A DNA stretch of 64,000 nucleotides. It comes from Streptomyces caeruleatus (lineage in GTDB: Bacteria > Actinomycetota > Actinomycetes > Streptomycetales > Streptomycetaceae). Below the pieces are notes generated by a model. The model did not search any database, was not told where the DNA came from, and worked only from the letters and a program-made list of their open reading frames with translations. The position numbers were made by a program, and so were the translations under genes. This document shows, one piece after another, positions 9,666 through 17,169 of this stretch. Position 1 is the stretch's first letter, and every line of letters starts with the position of its first letter. The stretch lies in the NCBI RefSeq assembly GCF_001514235.1, contig NZ_KQ948926.1, forward strand, positions 158,355 through 222,354, given 5' to 3'.

Positions 9666-10787
9666 TCAGGACTGCGCTGCCCTGCGGTCGGTGATCAGTG
9701 CCATGTCGGCGTGCGTCAGGAGACGGGTCGCCTCCCGTTCGCCCCTGAGCGGTCCCTCGACGCCGAGCGCGTCGCCGTCGAGCAGCCGGGCCAGCACGGC
9801 GGCCTTCCTCGGGCCGTGGATGCCGAGTGCCATGACCGGATCGGTCTCGGGGTCGCCCCGTACGTCGATGAGGCGGACGACGATGTCCTCGCGCTGGAAG
9901 ACGGTGCTGCGGTGCACGGGCCCTGCCGGGTCGGCCGCGGCGGTCTCGTCCTGCCTCGCGAGGAACCGGGCCAGCGCCATTCCGCAGCCCTCTTTGGCCG
10001 GGTAGTAGAGGGCGCGCCGGGTGAGGCCGGCCGGTTCCGGGCCGCCGCGGGTCACGTGGTGGACCGGGGGCATGGCGGCACGGGCGAAGAAGGTCCGGGC
10101 GGACTCGGGGTCGGTGAGATCCCGGTGCTGCTCCAGGTGGGGGTTGAGGGCCTCTTCGACGGCCCGGATCTCGGGCTGGCGGGAGACGTGGCGCAGCGCC
10201 GTCGTGAGGTCGCCCTCGACCTCCACGGTTCTGACGACCCGGTTGCCGTGCATGAACAGGGTGGTGCGGCGCAGTCGCGTGCTGTCGTCGACGCGGGCCT
10301 CTGGTGGGGCGTAGCCGGCGAGGATCTCGGCGACCTTGGACTCGGAGCCGGGTTTGACGGTGAAGGTCAGGGCGTGGCGGATGACCCCGTCGCCGACGCG
10401 TACGTTCCTCTGGAGGCCGTCGGTGCGGGGGTGGGCGCCGCCGGTTTGGCCGCCGGTCTCGCGGACGATGCCGTAGCGCAGCGAGCGGATCTCGCGGGCG
10501 CAGCGGGTCAGGGGCCGGACGGTCTCGATGTGCTCGTCGCTGTTGACCCAGGCGTGGTACGGCGGGGCGGTGGCCCATTCGCTCGTGATGAGCCACTGGG
10601 ACGGGTTCTCCAGGGACTGGCACAGTTGGTCACCGAGGTGACCGGGGACGGACGCGACGCGGTCGCGCATCTGCTCGTACGCGTCCAGGAACTGTTGCTC
10701 GGCGCCTTCGTGGAGGTCGACCAGCAGAAGGACTCGCATCCTGGAGCCGTCGAACGCCGACTGGGATGTGTAGGGCGAAGTGGTCAT
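9666..10787 (-). CDS. whiE ORFI: SchA/CurD-family protein with N-terminal ABM domain (WhiE ORFI-like)
   Basis: Protein of 373 residues, the first gene of the pigment operon. Residues about 16-105 form an ABM-like domain ([20 protein letters not shown] onward). The rest matches the SchA/CurD family found in spore-pigment clusters, with repeated beta-alpha units ([18 protein letters not shown]; a second block near [14 protein letters not shown]). Function is not established; a mono-oxygenase or pigment-localising role has been suggested for the family. The ATG at 10787 is preceded by GGAAGGG. An upstream in-frame Met at 10871 has no such site. The N-terminal domain is paralogous to the small protein at 1008-1322. 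Confidence 0.88.
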   Translation of the reverse strand: MTTSPYTSQSAFDGSRMRVLLLVDLHEGAEQQFLDAYEQMRDRVASVPGHLGDQLCQSLENPSQWLITSEWATAPPYHAWVNSDEHIETVRPLTRCAREIRSLRYGIVRETGGQTGGAHPRTDGLQRNVRVGDGVIRHALTFTVKPGSESKVAEILAGYAPPEARVDDSTRLRRTTLFMHGNRVVRTVEVEGDLTTALRHVSRQPEIRAVEEALNPHLEQHRDLTDPESARTFFARAAMPPVHHVTRGGPEPAGLTRRALYYPAKEGCGMALARFLARQDETAAADPAGPVHRSTVFQREDIVVRLIDVRGDPETDPVMALGIHGPRKAAVLARLLDGDALGVEGPLRGEREATRLLTHADMALITDRRAAQS

Positions 10788-10855
10788 CCGGCAGACCCTT
10801 CCTTCGCGGGAGCAAGCGGCGGCCGTCCGTGTCCACCAGCGCGAACGCGGGTTTC

Positions 10856-10885
10856 GGCCCTGAGCCTTCATCGTGGGTCAGGGCC
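10856..10885. promoter_or_regulatory. Dyad upstream of the pigment operon
   Basis: Perfect 8-bp arms GGCCCTGA (10856-10863) and TCAGGGCC (10878-10885) separated by 14 bp, centred about 83 bp upstream of the first start codon of the operon. Spacing and position suit an operator, but no known consensus was recognised. Confidence 0.35.
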
Positions 10886-10887
10886 CT

Positions 10888-11332
10888 GGGGTCCGCGAGC
10901 CGCGCGGGCCAATTGAGGGAACTGCGGGGGGGGTGGGTGGGGCATGTGCCGTTGCTGGCGCGTGGGTTGGGGTACGGGGGGGGTGCCTGCGGCGGGGCGT
11001 GGCGGCTTGGTGGGGGTGCGCGTGGCGCGGTACAAGGCCCTCCCCAGGCCCTTTCAGCCCGCCCACGGGGGCTACTCCGACCCAGGCACTTCCAACCCCG
11101 CCCGGCACTTGAGAACAAGACCAGCCGCAGCCCCCACCCACCCGCAGGGGGCTACGCGCCCCCAGGCACCCCAGCCCGTCCGGCGTTTGAGGACAAGGCC
11201 GGAGGCCGATGGGGGTCCAGGGGGCGCAGCCCCCTGGCGGGGTCGAAGGGGCGGAGCCCCTGGGGATGGGACGGGTAGGGGCGGCGGGGGCGAGGAAAGG
11301 CCCCGGTCGGGCAAGTCGCCGGGGGGACTTGG
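10888..11332. repeat. Repeat-rich gene-free stretch
   Basis: No convincing gene lies between 10788 and 11332. From 10926 to 10942 the plus strand has four runs of three or more G with single-base gaps (G-quadruplex-like). Two degenerate copies of a unit of about 62 bp, 80 bp apart (about 11060-11122 and 11140-11200), each end in a variant of the GGCGTTTGAGGACAAGGCC element, which I recall as common between Streptomyces genes. Short hairpins with GGGGC/GCCCC-type arms at 11221-11233 and 11247-11261 follow and could terminate the gene ending at 11333. Confidence 0.6.
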
Positions 11333-11626
11333 TCAGTCGGCCAGGTGGCGTTCCACCGTGGCGACCTTGGACGTGAGTCCGTCCGTCACGCCGGGCCGGA
11401 TATCGGCCTTGAGGACCAGGGAGACCCGAGGCGCCCGCGCCTCAACCGCGGCCACGGCTCGCTTGACCACGTCCATGACCTCGTCCCACTCACCCTCGAC
11501 GGAGGTGAACATCGCATCGGTGCGATTGGGCAGACCGGACTCACGAACCACCCGGACGGCGTCGGCGACGTACTCCCCCACGTCCTCGCCGACACCCAGC
11601 GGTGTCACGGAGAAGGCGACGATCAT
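11333..11626 (-). CDS. MTH1187-family thiamine-binding protein
   Basis: Protein of 97 residues with a ferredoxin-like fold. It begins [20 protein letters not shown] and carries a [19 protein letters not shown] segment, as in the MTH1187/YkoF-like family (old DUF77). Members bind thiamine or related pyrimidines and are cytoplasmic multimers. Its ATG overlaps the stop of the DUF3817 gene (ATGA), so the two are translated together. No thiamine biosynthesis gene is nearby. Confidence 0.85.
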   Translation of the reverse strand: MIVAFSVTPLGVGEDVGEYVADAVRVVRESGLPNRTDAMFTSVEGEWDEVMDVVKRAVAAVEARAPRVSLVLKADIRPGVTDGLTSKVATVERHLAD

Positions 11627-11967
11627 GCGTTGACGATCCCTTCCTTACGGGCACGGGTGGCGATGACCGCGTCCTCGGCCTCGCGCTTGAGCCTGCGGTC
11701 GGCGAAGAACCCGCCGGTCGGCAGGACGGAGAGGACGAAGTAGAGCGCGGCGGTCTTCAGCGGCCACTTGGCACGGTTCCAGGCGTCCGCCCAGAAGATC
11801 ACGTACAGGATGAAGAGGACGCCGTGGACCGCCCCCATCACGGGCACCGCGTTGAAGTCCGTGGTCCGCTTCAGCACCGAGCAGACGAGCAGGAGCAGGA
11901 ACGACACCGCCTCGGGGGCCGAGACGAGGCGGAGGCGGCGGAGGGAGGTGGCGGTCTTGATGTCCAC
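11623..11967 (-). CDS. DUF3817 family membrane protein (second copy)
   Basis: Protein of 114 residues with three hydrophobic segments (about 18-35, 45-62 and 70-88). The central motif [19 protein letters not shown] is equivalent to the HGFLYIIYLVFAFDL segment of the protein at 54-404. It precedes the thiamine-binding-family gene in a two-gene operon. Function is unknown. Its 5' flank consists of short tandem repeats. Confidence 0.8.
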   Translation of the reverse strand: MDIKTATSLRRLRLVSAPEAVSFLLLLVCSVLKRTTDFNAVPVMGAVHGVLFILYVIFWADAWNRAKWPLKTAALYFVLSVLPTGGFFADRRLKREAEDAVIATRARKEGIVNA

Positions 11968-11974
11968 GGGTCAC

Positions 11975-12058
11975 CTTCGGTGGGTTCGGTGGGTTTCGGG
12001 TCTTCGGGTCTTCGGGTCTTCGGGGTTTCAGGGATTCGGGGTTTCAGGGATTCAGGGA
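11975..12058. repeat. Short tandem repeats upstream of DUF3817 gene
   Basis: From about 11975 the sequence repeats units built on TTCGG: GGTGGGTTC-type steps, then GGGTCTTC three times in a row (8-bp period), then GGGGTTTCAGGGATTC twice (16-bp period). On the transcribed minus strand this is a run of CCCGAA-type repeats directly ahead of the start codon at 11967. It is a low-complexity leader with no coding potential that I accept. Confidence 0.7.
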
Positions 12059-12221
12059 GAGACGTTCCGTCGTTCGGACGAGCTTGTGAACGCAAGCACA
12101 AACGCTCGTCCATTGTGGCAAACACCGGGGCGTGGGTCGGCCTCGGGGTGGCGTCAGGGATGAAGTCCACCCTCAGGATCTGTTGGCGGTGGGCACCGCC
12201 GGTTACCTTCGCTGCGTGGCG

Positions 12222-12854
12222 ATGTTCCGACTGCAAGGCAGCAAGGTGCTCGCCGTCGACATGACCGGGGATGCCGTGAAGGCGAAGAACGGCTCGATGG
12301 TCGCGTACGACGGGCAGATGGCCTTCAAGAAGATGAGCGGTGGCGGTGAGGGCCTGCGGGGCATGGTGACCCGGCGGCTCACCGGTGAGCAGATGACGGT
12401 GATGGAGGTGAAGGGGCACGGGACGTGCTGGTTCGCGGACCGGGCCTCCGAGATCAACCTGGTGAACCTCCAGGGCGACAAGCTGTACGTCGAGTCGAGC
12501 AACCTGCTCGCGACCGACGCGGGACTGCGGACCGGCACGTCCTTCACGGGGATGCGGGGCGCCTCACAGGGCAACGGGCTGTTCACGACGACCGTCGAGG
12601 GGCACGGGCAGGCGGCGATCATGTCGGACGGGCCAGCTGTGGTGCTGCGGGTCAGTTCGCAGTATCCGCTGACCGTCGATCCTGGGGCCTATGTGGCTCA
12701 TCAGGGGAATCTGCGGCAGTCCTTCCAGTCCGGTGTGACGTTCCGCACGCTCATGGGGGAAGGCGGCGGCGAGGCCTTCCAGATCCGGTTCGAGGGGGAC
12801 GGGCTGGTGTACGTACAGCCGAGCGAGCGGAACACGATCGCGGGGGACGTGTGA
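12222..12854 (+). CDS. AIM24 family protein (first of three)
   Basis: Protein of 210 residues (212 from a GTG at 12216). The fold repeats a beta-rich unit, with landmarks GSMVAYDGQMAFKK, GLFTTTVEGHGQAAIMSDG and VDPGAYVAHQGNL. These match the AIM24/TIGR00266 family, named after a yeast mitochondrial protein but of unknown function in bacteria. It is cytoplasmic by sequence, with no signal peptide or membrane span. It is the first gene of a three-gene operon of related proteins, with one base separating it from the next. The transcript may be leaderless because no clear ribosome binding site precedes either start. Confidence 0.85.
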   Translation: MFRLQGSKVLAVDMTGDAVKAKNGSMVAYDGQMAFKKMSGGGEGLRGMVTRRLTGEQMTVMEVKGHGTCWFADRASEINLVNLQGDKLYVESSNLLATDAGLRTGTSFTGMRGASQGNGLFTTTVEGHGQAAIMSDGPAVVLRVSSQYPLTVDPGAYVAHQGNLRQSFQSGVTFRTLMGEGGGEAFQIRFEGDGLVYVQPSERNTIAGDV

Positions 12855-12855
12855 G

Positions 12856-13506
12856 ATGGGCTTCCGTGAGATCAACTCCAGGATGGTCGAGGCGACCGTC
12901 GTGCCGGGGCAGAAGCTGTTCAGCCAGCGGGGCGCCATGCTCGCCTACAAGGGGGACGTCTCCTTCACCCCGAACATGGCCGGCGGCCAGGGCGGGATCA
13001 TGTCGATGATCGGGCGCCGGGTCGCCAACGAGGACACCCCGCTGATGGCCGTCGAGGGCAGCGGGACCGTGCTTTTCGGGCACGGCGGGCACCACGTCCA
13101 GGTGATCAACCTCTCCGGCGACACCCTGTGCGTCGAGGCGGACCGCCTCCTCGCCTTCGAGGGCACCCTCCAGCAGGGCACGATGTTCCTCGGCTCGCAG
13201 GGCGGGGTCATGGGCATGGTGCGCGGGCAGATCAGCGGGCAGGGGCTGTTCACGACGACCCTGAAGGGGCACGGGGCCGTGGCCGTCATGGCGCACGGCG
13301 GCGTCTTCGAGATCCCGATCACCCCGCAGCGCCCGGTCCATGTGGACCCCCAGGCCTATGTCGCCCACCACGGCGACGTGCGCAACAAGCTGTCGACGGC
13401 GCTGGGCTGGCGCGACATGGTGGGCCGGGGCTCCGGTGAGGCCTTCCAGCTGGAGCTCAGCGGAAGCGGTGCGGTGTACGTCCAGGCGTCGGAGGAGAAG
13501 CTGTGA
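12856..13506 (+). CDS. AIM24 family protein (second of three)
   Basis: Protein of 216 residues, paralogous to its neighbour. Landmarks are GAMLAYKGDVSFTPNM, a Gly-rich stretch GGQGGIMSMIGRR, GLFTTTLKGHGAVAVMAHGG and VDPQAYVAHHGDV. The Gly-rich hydrophobic loops recur in each family member and may contact membranes. The ATG is one base after the preceding stop, and the last codons overlap the third gene (GTGA), so the three proteins are probably made in fixed proportion and could form a hetero-oligomer. Function is unknown. Confidence 0.87.
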   Translation: MGFREINSRMVEATVVPGQKLFSQRGAMLAYKGDVSFTPNMAGGQGGIMSMIGRRVANEDTPLMAVEGSGTVLFGHGGHHVQVINLSGDTLCVEADRLLAFEGTLQQGTMFLGSQGGVMGMVRGQISGQGLFTTTLKGHGAVAVMAHGGVFEIPITPQRPVHVDPQAYVAHHGDVRNKLSTALGWRDMVGRGSGEAFQLELSGSGAVYVQASEEKL

Positions 13507-14321
13507 GCCCCTACGGAACCCCCGGCGGCTTCGGAACCCCCGCCGGTCCCACGGTCTTCGACCCGGCGACCCTGCCCTGCGACGACAACGTCAACGCCTA
13601 CACCTTCTGCGTGGAGCTCAAGGGGAGCCAGTGGTTCCTGCAGAAGGGGAAGATGATCGCCTACTACGGCTCGATGGAGTTCAACGGCGTCGGACACGGC
13701 CGGCTCGACCGACTTGTCCGTACGTCCTTTCATTCGCCTCTGCACGCGAGCGACTGGGTCGTGGCCGAGGGCTCGGGAAAGATGCTGCTGGCCGACCGGG
13801 CCTTCGACGTGAACTCGTACGACCTCGAAGACGGCAACCTGACCATTCGCTCCGGCAACCTGCTCGCTTTTCAGCCAACTCTCGCACTCAAACAATCGAT
13901 CGTGCCGGGTTTTCTGACACTGATCGGAACCGGAAAGTTCGTGGCCGCATCTAACGGTCCGGTGGTGTTCATGGAACCCCCGATCCGGGTGGACCCGCAG
14001 GCGCTCGTCGGCTGGGCCGACTGCCCGTCGCCGTGCCACCACTACGACCATGGCTACATGACCGGCGTGATGGGCGGTCTACGTGCACTGACAGGCCTCG
14101 GCGGGGCCTCCGGAGAGGAGCACCAGTTCGAGTTCGTCGGAGCGGGTACGGTCCTGCTCCAGTCGACCGAGACCCTGCTGGCCGAGCAGGCCACGGGGGC
14201 TGTTCCGTCGGGGGCCGGAGTACCGGGTGCCGGCGGGACGCACACAAGCCCTTCACAGACGGCCGGTACACAGCGCCTTCCCGGACAGCTCGGAGACCTC
14301 CAGCGTCGCTTCGGGCTGTGA
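13503..14321 (+). CDS. AIM24 family protein (third of three, longer)
   Basis: Protein of 272 residues, starting with a GTG that overlaps the upstream stop. An N-terminal Gly/Pro-rich segment (about 1-22) precedes the AIM24 core, with landmarks GKMIAYYGSMEFNGVG, RSGNLLAFQPTL and VDPQALVGWADCPSPCHH. A low-complexity Gly/Ser/Thr tail follows at about 235-260. The Cys/His cluster CPSPCHHYDH (near residue 180) is not present in the two upstream paralogues and might bind metal. No function is known. An unusual nested dyad follows 17 bp after the stop. Confidence 0.85.
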   Translation: MSPYGTPGGFGTPAGPTVFDPATLPCDDNVNAYTFCVELKGSQWFLQKGKMIAYYGSMEFNGVGHGRLDRLVRTSFHSPLHASDWVVAEGSGKMLLADRAFDVNSYDLEDGNLTIRSGNLLAFQPTLALKQSIVPGFLTLIGTGKFVAASNGPVVFMEPPIRVDPQALVGWADCPSPCHHYDHGYMTGVMGGLRALTGLGGASGEEHQFEFVGAGTVLLQSTETLLAEQATGAVPSGAGVPGAGGTHTSPSQTAGTQRLPGQLGDLQRRFGL

Positions 14322-14337
14322 GCGGTAGTCTGCGGAG

Positions 14338-14374
14338 TGTGACATCGAACGTGTGCGCACACAGGGATGTCACA
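14338..14374. promoter_or_regulatory. Nested concentric inverted repeats
   Basis: An outer dyad, TGTGACATC (14338-14346) and GATGTCACA (14366-14374), encloses a perfect 12-bp palindrome GTGTGCGCACAC (14351-14362), with almost the same centre. It lies between the AIM24 operon and the MarR gene. It could be a terminator hairpin for the former or a MarR operator for the latter. The TGTGAC/GTCACA halves recall CRP-type half sites but with too wide a gap. Confidence 0.55.
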
Positions 14375-14410
14375 GAAAACCCTCGCTAGTTCGCCTTTCA
14401 ACTTTTTAGG

Positions 14411-14422
14411 TAGACTTCATTC
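14411..14422 (+). promoter_or_regulatory. Candidate -10 box for leaderless MarR transcript
   Basis: TAGACT at 14411-14416 is followed by six bases and then the ATG at 14423. This places a predicted transcription start at or next to the start codon. No Shine-Dalgarno is visible, consistent with a leaderless mRNA. A good -35 box was not found. Confidence 0.4.
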
Positions 14423-14899
14423 ATGGAGACCGAGACGGCCACCCACTGGCTGACCGATGCGGAGCAGTGCGCCTGGCGCACCCACCTGGAGGTCAACAGG
14501 CTCTTGACGTACCAGCTCGAGAAGGACCTGCAGCCGTTCGGCCTGACAATGAACGACTACGAGATCCTGGTGAACCTCTCCGAGTCGGACGACGTACGGA
14601 TGCGGATGAGCGACCTCGCGTCCGCCACCCTTCAGTCCAAGAGCCGCCTGTCCCACCAGATCACCCGGATGGAGAACGCGAACCTGGTCCGGCGTGAGAA
14701 CTGCGAGTCCGACCGCCGCGGGCTCTACGCGGTCCTCACCGAGCACGGCATGGAGACCATGCAGAAGGTCGCGCCGCATCATGTGGCGTCGGTGCGCCGG
14801 CACTTCATCGACCTGCTGTCCCCCGACTCCCTGACGGAGCTCGACAAGGCCCTCAAGCCCATCGCCGAGCACCTGCGCGGCCAGCGGGGACGCCCGTGA
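14423..14899 (+). CDS. MarR family transcriptional regulator
   Basis: Protein of 158 residues with a winged helix-turn-helix. The recognition region is SKSRLSHQITRMENANLV and the wing is ESDRRGLYAVLTEHG. It belongs to the MarR group and is not close in sequence to the MarR protein at 435-944. The gene is convergent with the sensor kinase and downstream of the AIM24 operon. The nested dyad 50-85 bp upstream is a candidate autoregulatory site. By gene order it would correspond to SCO5405 of S. coelicolor (recalled, unchecked). Confidence 0.88.
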   Translation: METETATHWLTDAEQCAWRTHLEVNRLLTYQLEKDLQPFGLTMNDYEILVNLSESDDVRMRMSDLASATLQSKSRLSHQITRMENANLVRRENCESDRRGLYAVLTEHGMETMQKVAPHHVASVRRHFIDLLSPDSLTELDKALKPIAEHLRGQRGRP

Positions 14900-14915
14900 G
14901 CCGGGGCCCCCGGCT

Positions 14916-16355
14916 CTAGCGAGCCTGCGGCAGGCGGAGTTCGAACAGGGCTCCGCCCGCCGGCGCCCGGCCCACGGTGAGCGTGCCCCCGTGCCGTACG
15001 GCGACGTCCCGGGCGATGGCCAGGCCCAGCCCGGCACCGCCGTCGTCACGGCTGCGGGCCTCGTCCAGCCGGACGAACCGCTCGAAGATCCGCTCCCGGT
15101 CGGCCTCGGCCACCCCGTCCCCGTCGTCGGCGACGGCCACGACAGCCCACTCCCCCTGCCGTTCGACGGTCACGGTGACCGCCGAGCGTGCGTGCCGTCC
15201 GGCGTTGTCCAGCAGGTTGGTGAGCACCCGCCCGACCTGCGCCCGTGACCCGGCCACCGTCACGGCCCCCGCGTCCACCGTCACTCCCGTGCGCCCCTCG
15301 GCCTGTTCGCGAGCCAGTGCGCCGAGGTCGAACCGTGTGTCGCCGGGCCGCTCCCCCGCGTCCAGACGGGCGAGCAACAGCAGGTCGGAGGCGAGATCCT
15401 GGAGTCGTACGGTGTCCTGCACGGCGCCGTCGAGGTCGAGCAGCTCGGGGTGCGCGGTGCCCACCTCCAGCTGGGTGCGCAGGGACGCGATCGGGCTGCG
15501 CAGCTCGTGCGAGGCGTCCGCGACGAACCGGCGCTGGCGTTCCACCGAGGCCTGGAGGGCGGCCAGCGTCTCGTTCGTGGTCAGCGCGAGACGGGCGACC
15601 TCGTCGTGGGTGTCCGGCACCGGCACGCGACGGGCGAGGTCCTCGGACGCGGTGATCGCCGCCATCTCGGTGCGGATCCCCTCGACCGGGCGCAGGGCGC
15701 GCCGGGTGACCAGCCAGGTGACGCCCGCGACGACGCCGAGCAGCAGCGGGAAGCCGATCAGCATGACCGTCAACGCCGTCCTGACGGCGCTCTGTTCGGC
15801 GGAGAGCGGCGCGCCCGCGTACACGGTCAGCTGCCCCCGGCCCTCGACCTCGACATGGACCTCGGCGAAGCGGTAGTCGTCGCTCTCGCCGTCGAGCGTG
15901 GCGGTGCCGTTCGTGAAGCTGGTGTGTTCGCTGATCTCGCCCGGTTCGAGGGCTTCGCCGGCCGAGTCGTCGTCGGCGTCGTCGGCGTCGTCGCCGGGGT
16001 CCTCACCGCTGTCGGCCGTACCGGGCGAGGTCCGCGGCTGTGGCCGCACCGCCTCGCTGCCCGTGCCGCTGATCCGTTCCAGGTCCTCACTGGCCGCGAG
16101 CAGGTTCCCCTGCTCGTCGAGGATTTGGACGGGTTCGTCGTTGTCCACCGACAGCGGTTCGTCCGGACGCTTCAGCGCGATGTCCGTGGCCACGGCCCGT
16201 GCGGTGTGCTCCGCCTCCGTGCCGGCCTGCCCGACCAGGTTGGACCGCAGCGACAGCAGTACGGCGGTCCCGGCCGCGACCAGTGCCACGGCGACCACCA
16301 GGGTGGCGGCCAGCGTCGCCCGGGACCGGACGGAACCGAACAGAGGGCGCCTCAT
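14916..16355 (-). CDS. Sensor histidine kinase (OmpR-type partner)
   Basis: Protein of 479 residues. A first membrane span is at about 15-36 and a second at about 193-217, bounding an extracytoplasmic domain. That domain contains a strikingly acidic stretch around residues 116-140 (GEDPGDDADDADDDSAGE). A HAMP region follows, then the phospho-acceptor His283 in FVADASHELRSPIASL, an N box (LLDNAGRH) and a G box (GAGLGLAIARDVA). It is encoded with an ATGA overlap behind its response regulator. Position and type match what I recall as RapA2 (SCO5404) of the S. coelicolor RapA1/A2 system affecting polyketide output. The acidic loop suggests sensing of cations or cationic peptides, which is an inference. 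Confidence 0.92.
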   Translation of the reverse strand: MRRPLFGSVRSRATLAATLVVAVALVAAGTAVLLSLRSNLVGQAGTEAEHTARAVATDIALKRPDEPLSVDNDEPVQILDEQGNLLAASEDLERISGTGSEAVRPQPRTSPGTADSGEDPGDDADDADDDSAGEALEPGEISEHTSFTNGTATLDGESDDYRFAEVHVEVEGRGQLTVYAGAPLSAEQSAVRTALTVMLIGFPLLLGVVAGVTWLVTRRALRPVEGIRTEMAAITASEDLARRVPVPDTHDEVARLALTTNETLAALQASVERQRRFVADASHELRSPIASLRTQLEVGTAHPELLDLDGAVQDTVRLQDLASDLLLLARLDAGERPGDTRFDLGALAREQAEGRTGVTVDAGAVTVAGSRAQVGRVLTNLLDNAGRHARSAVTVTVERQGEWAVVAVADDGDGVAEADRERIFERFVRLDEARSRDDGGAGLGLAIARDVAVRHGGTLTVGRAPAGGALFELRLPQAR

Positions 16356-17029
16356 GGCGATGCCTCCATTCGCTCCAGCCGGTAACCGGCCCCGCGCATC
16401 GTCCGGATGAGCCCGGCGCTCAGCTTGCGCCGCAGGGTGCTGACGTACACCTCGACGATGTTCGGATCGCCCTCGTACGCGAAGTCCCAGACGTGCTCCA
16501 GGATCTCCGCCTTGGACACCACCTCGCCGGCCCGCACCACGAGTTGCTCCAGGACCGCGAACTCCTTGGCGGTGAGGACCACTTCGGCGTCGCCGAGGAA
16601 GACGCGGCGCGCGGCGGTGTCGACCTTCAGATCCCCGTGGACGTGCACGGGCGAGGCGCCGGCACCCTGTCCTCCGCGCCGCAGCAGCGCCTTGACGCGG
16701 GCGACCAGGACGACGTACGAGAACGGCTTGGTCAGGTAGTCGTCGGCGCCGGTGTCCAGCCCCTCGGCCTCGTCGTACTCGCCGTCCTTGGCGGTCAGCA
16801 TCAGGATCGGCACGTCGTGGCCGGCGGCGCGCAGGGCGGCGCAGACGCGGTAGCCGTTCATGCCGGGGAGCATGATGTCGAGGAGCACGAGGTCGTACGA
16901 CCCCTCCGAGGCCCGGTACAGCCCTTCCCTGCCGTCGTGGACGACGTCGACGGCGTAGCCCTCGGCCGTCAGGCCCTTGGCGAGCGACAGGGCCAGCCGC
17001 TTCTCGTCCTCCACGATCAACAGGCGCAT
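16352..17029 (-). CDS. OmpR-family response regulator
   Basis: Protein of 225 residues. The receiver domain has phospho-acceptor Asp51 (LVLLDIMLPGMNGY) with conserved acidic residues near the N-terminus (LIVEDEK) and Lys in MLTAKDGEYDE. A winged-helix DNA-binding domain fills about 125-220, ending in IRTMRGAGYRLE. The ATG at 17029 gives the canonical N-terminus MRLLIVEDEK; an upstream Met at 17050 would add an unlikely extension. It is transcribed ahead of the kinase. By gene order it corresponds to RapA1 (SCO5403) as I recall. Direct repeats in the divergent promoter region (17053-17089) are candidate binding sites. Confidence 0.93.
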   Translation of the reverse strand: MRLLIVEDEKRLALSLAKGLTAEGYAVDVVHDGREGLYRASEGSYDLVLLDIMLPGMNGYRVCAALRAAGHDVPILMLTAKDGEYDEAEGLDTGADDYLTKPFSYVVLVARVKALLRRGGQGAGASPVHVHGDLKVDTAARRVFLGDAEVVLTAKEFAVLEQLVVRAGEVVSKAEILEHVWDFAYEGDPNIVEVYVSTLRRKLSAGLIRTMRGAGYRLERMEASP

Positions 17030-17052
17030 GCGTAAAGGTTCGCAAAGCAAAG

Positions 17053-17089
17053 CTGAAGATCTCTTCAGGGGGCTTCAGGTTCCTCTCAG
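17053..17089. promoter_or_regulatory. CTTCAG-type direct repeats, candidate response-regulator box
   Basis: CTTCAG occurs at 17063-17068 and 17073-17078, and the related CTCAG follows at 17085-17089, giving 10-11 bp spacing. The first copy is also the right arm of an inverted repeat, CTGAAGA (17053-17059) with TCTTCAG (17062-17068). Tandem sites one helical turn apart are typical for OmpR/PhoB regulators. The array lies in the divergent region between the two-component genes and the PepSY gene. Confidence 0.5.
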
Positions 17090-17169
17090 CGTCGGTTCGG
17101 CAGATTGGTCTGCGTCGAAACGAAGTCATACGAAACGACGTAGAACATGACCACCCGGGAGGGAACCCC

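Noticed and set aside
11871..12419. Minus-strand frame over the tandem repeats
   Set aside because: Translation is Pro/Lys/Glu repeat derived from the short tandem DNA repeats and antisense to AIM24. No start context.
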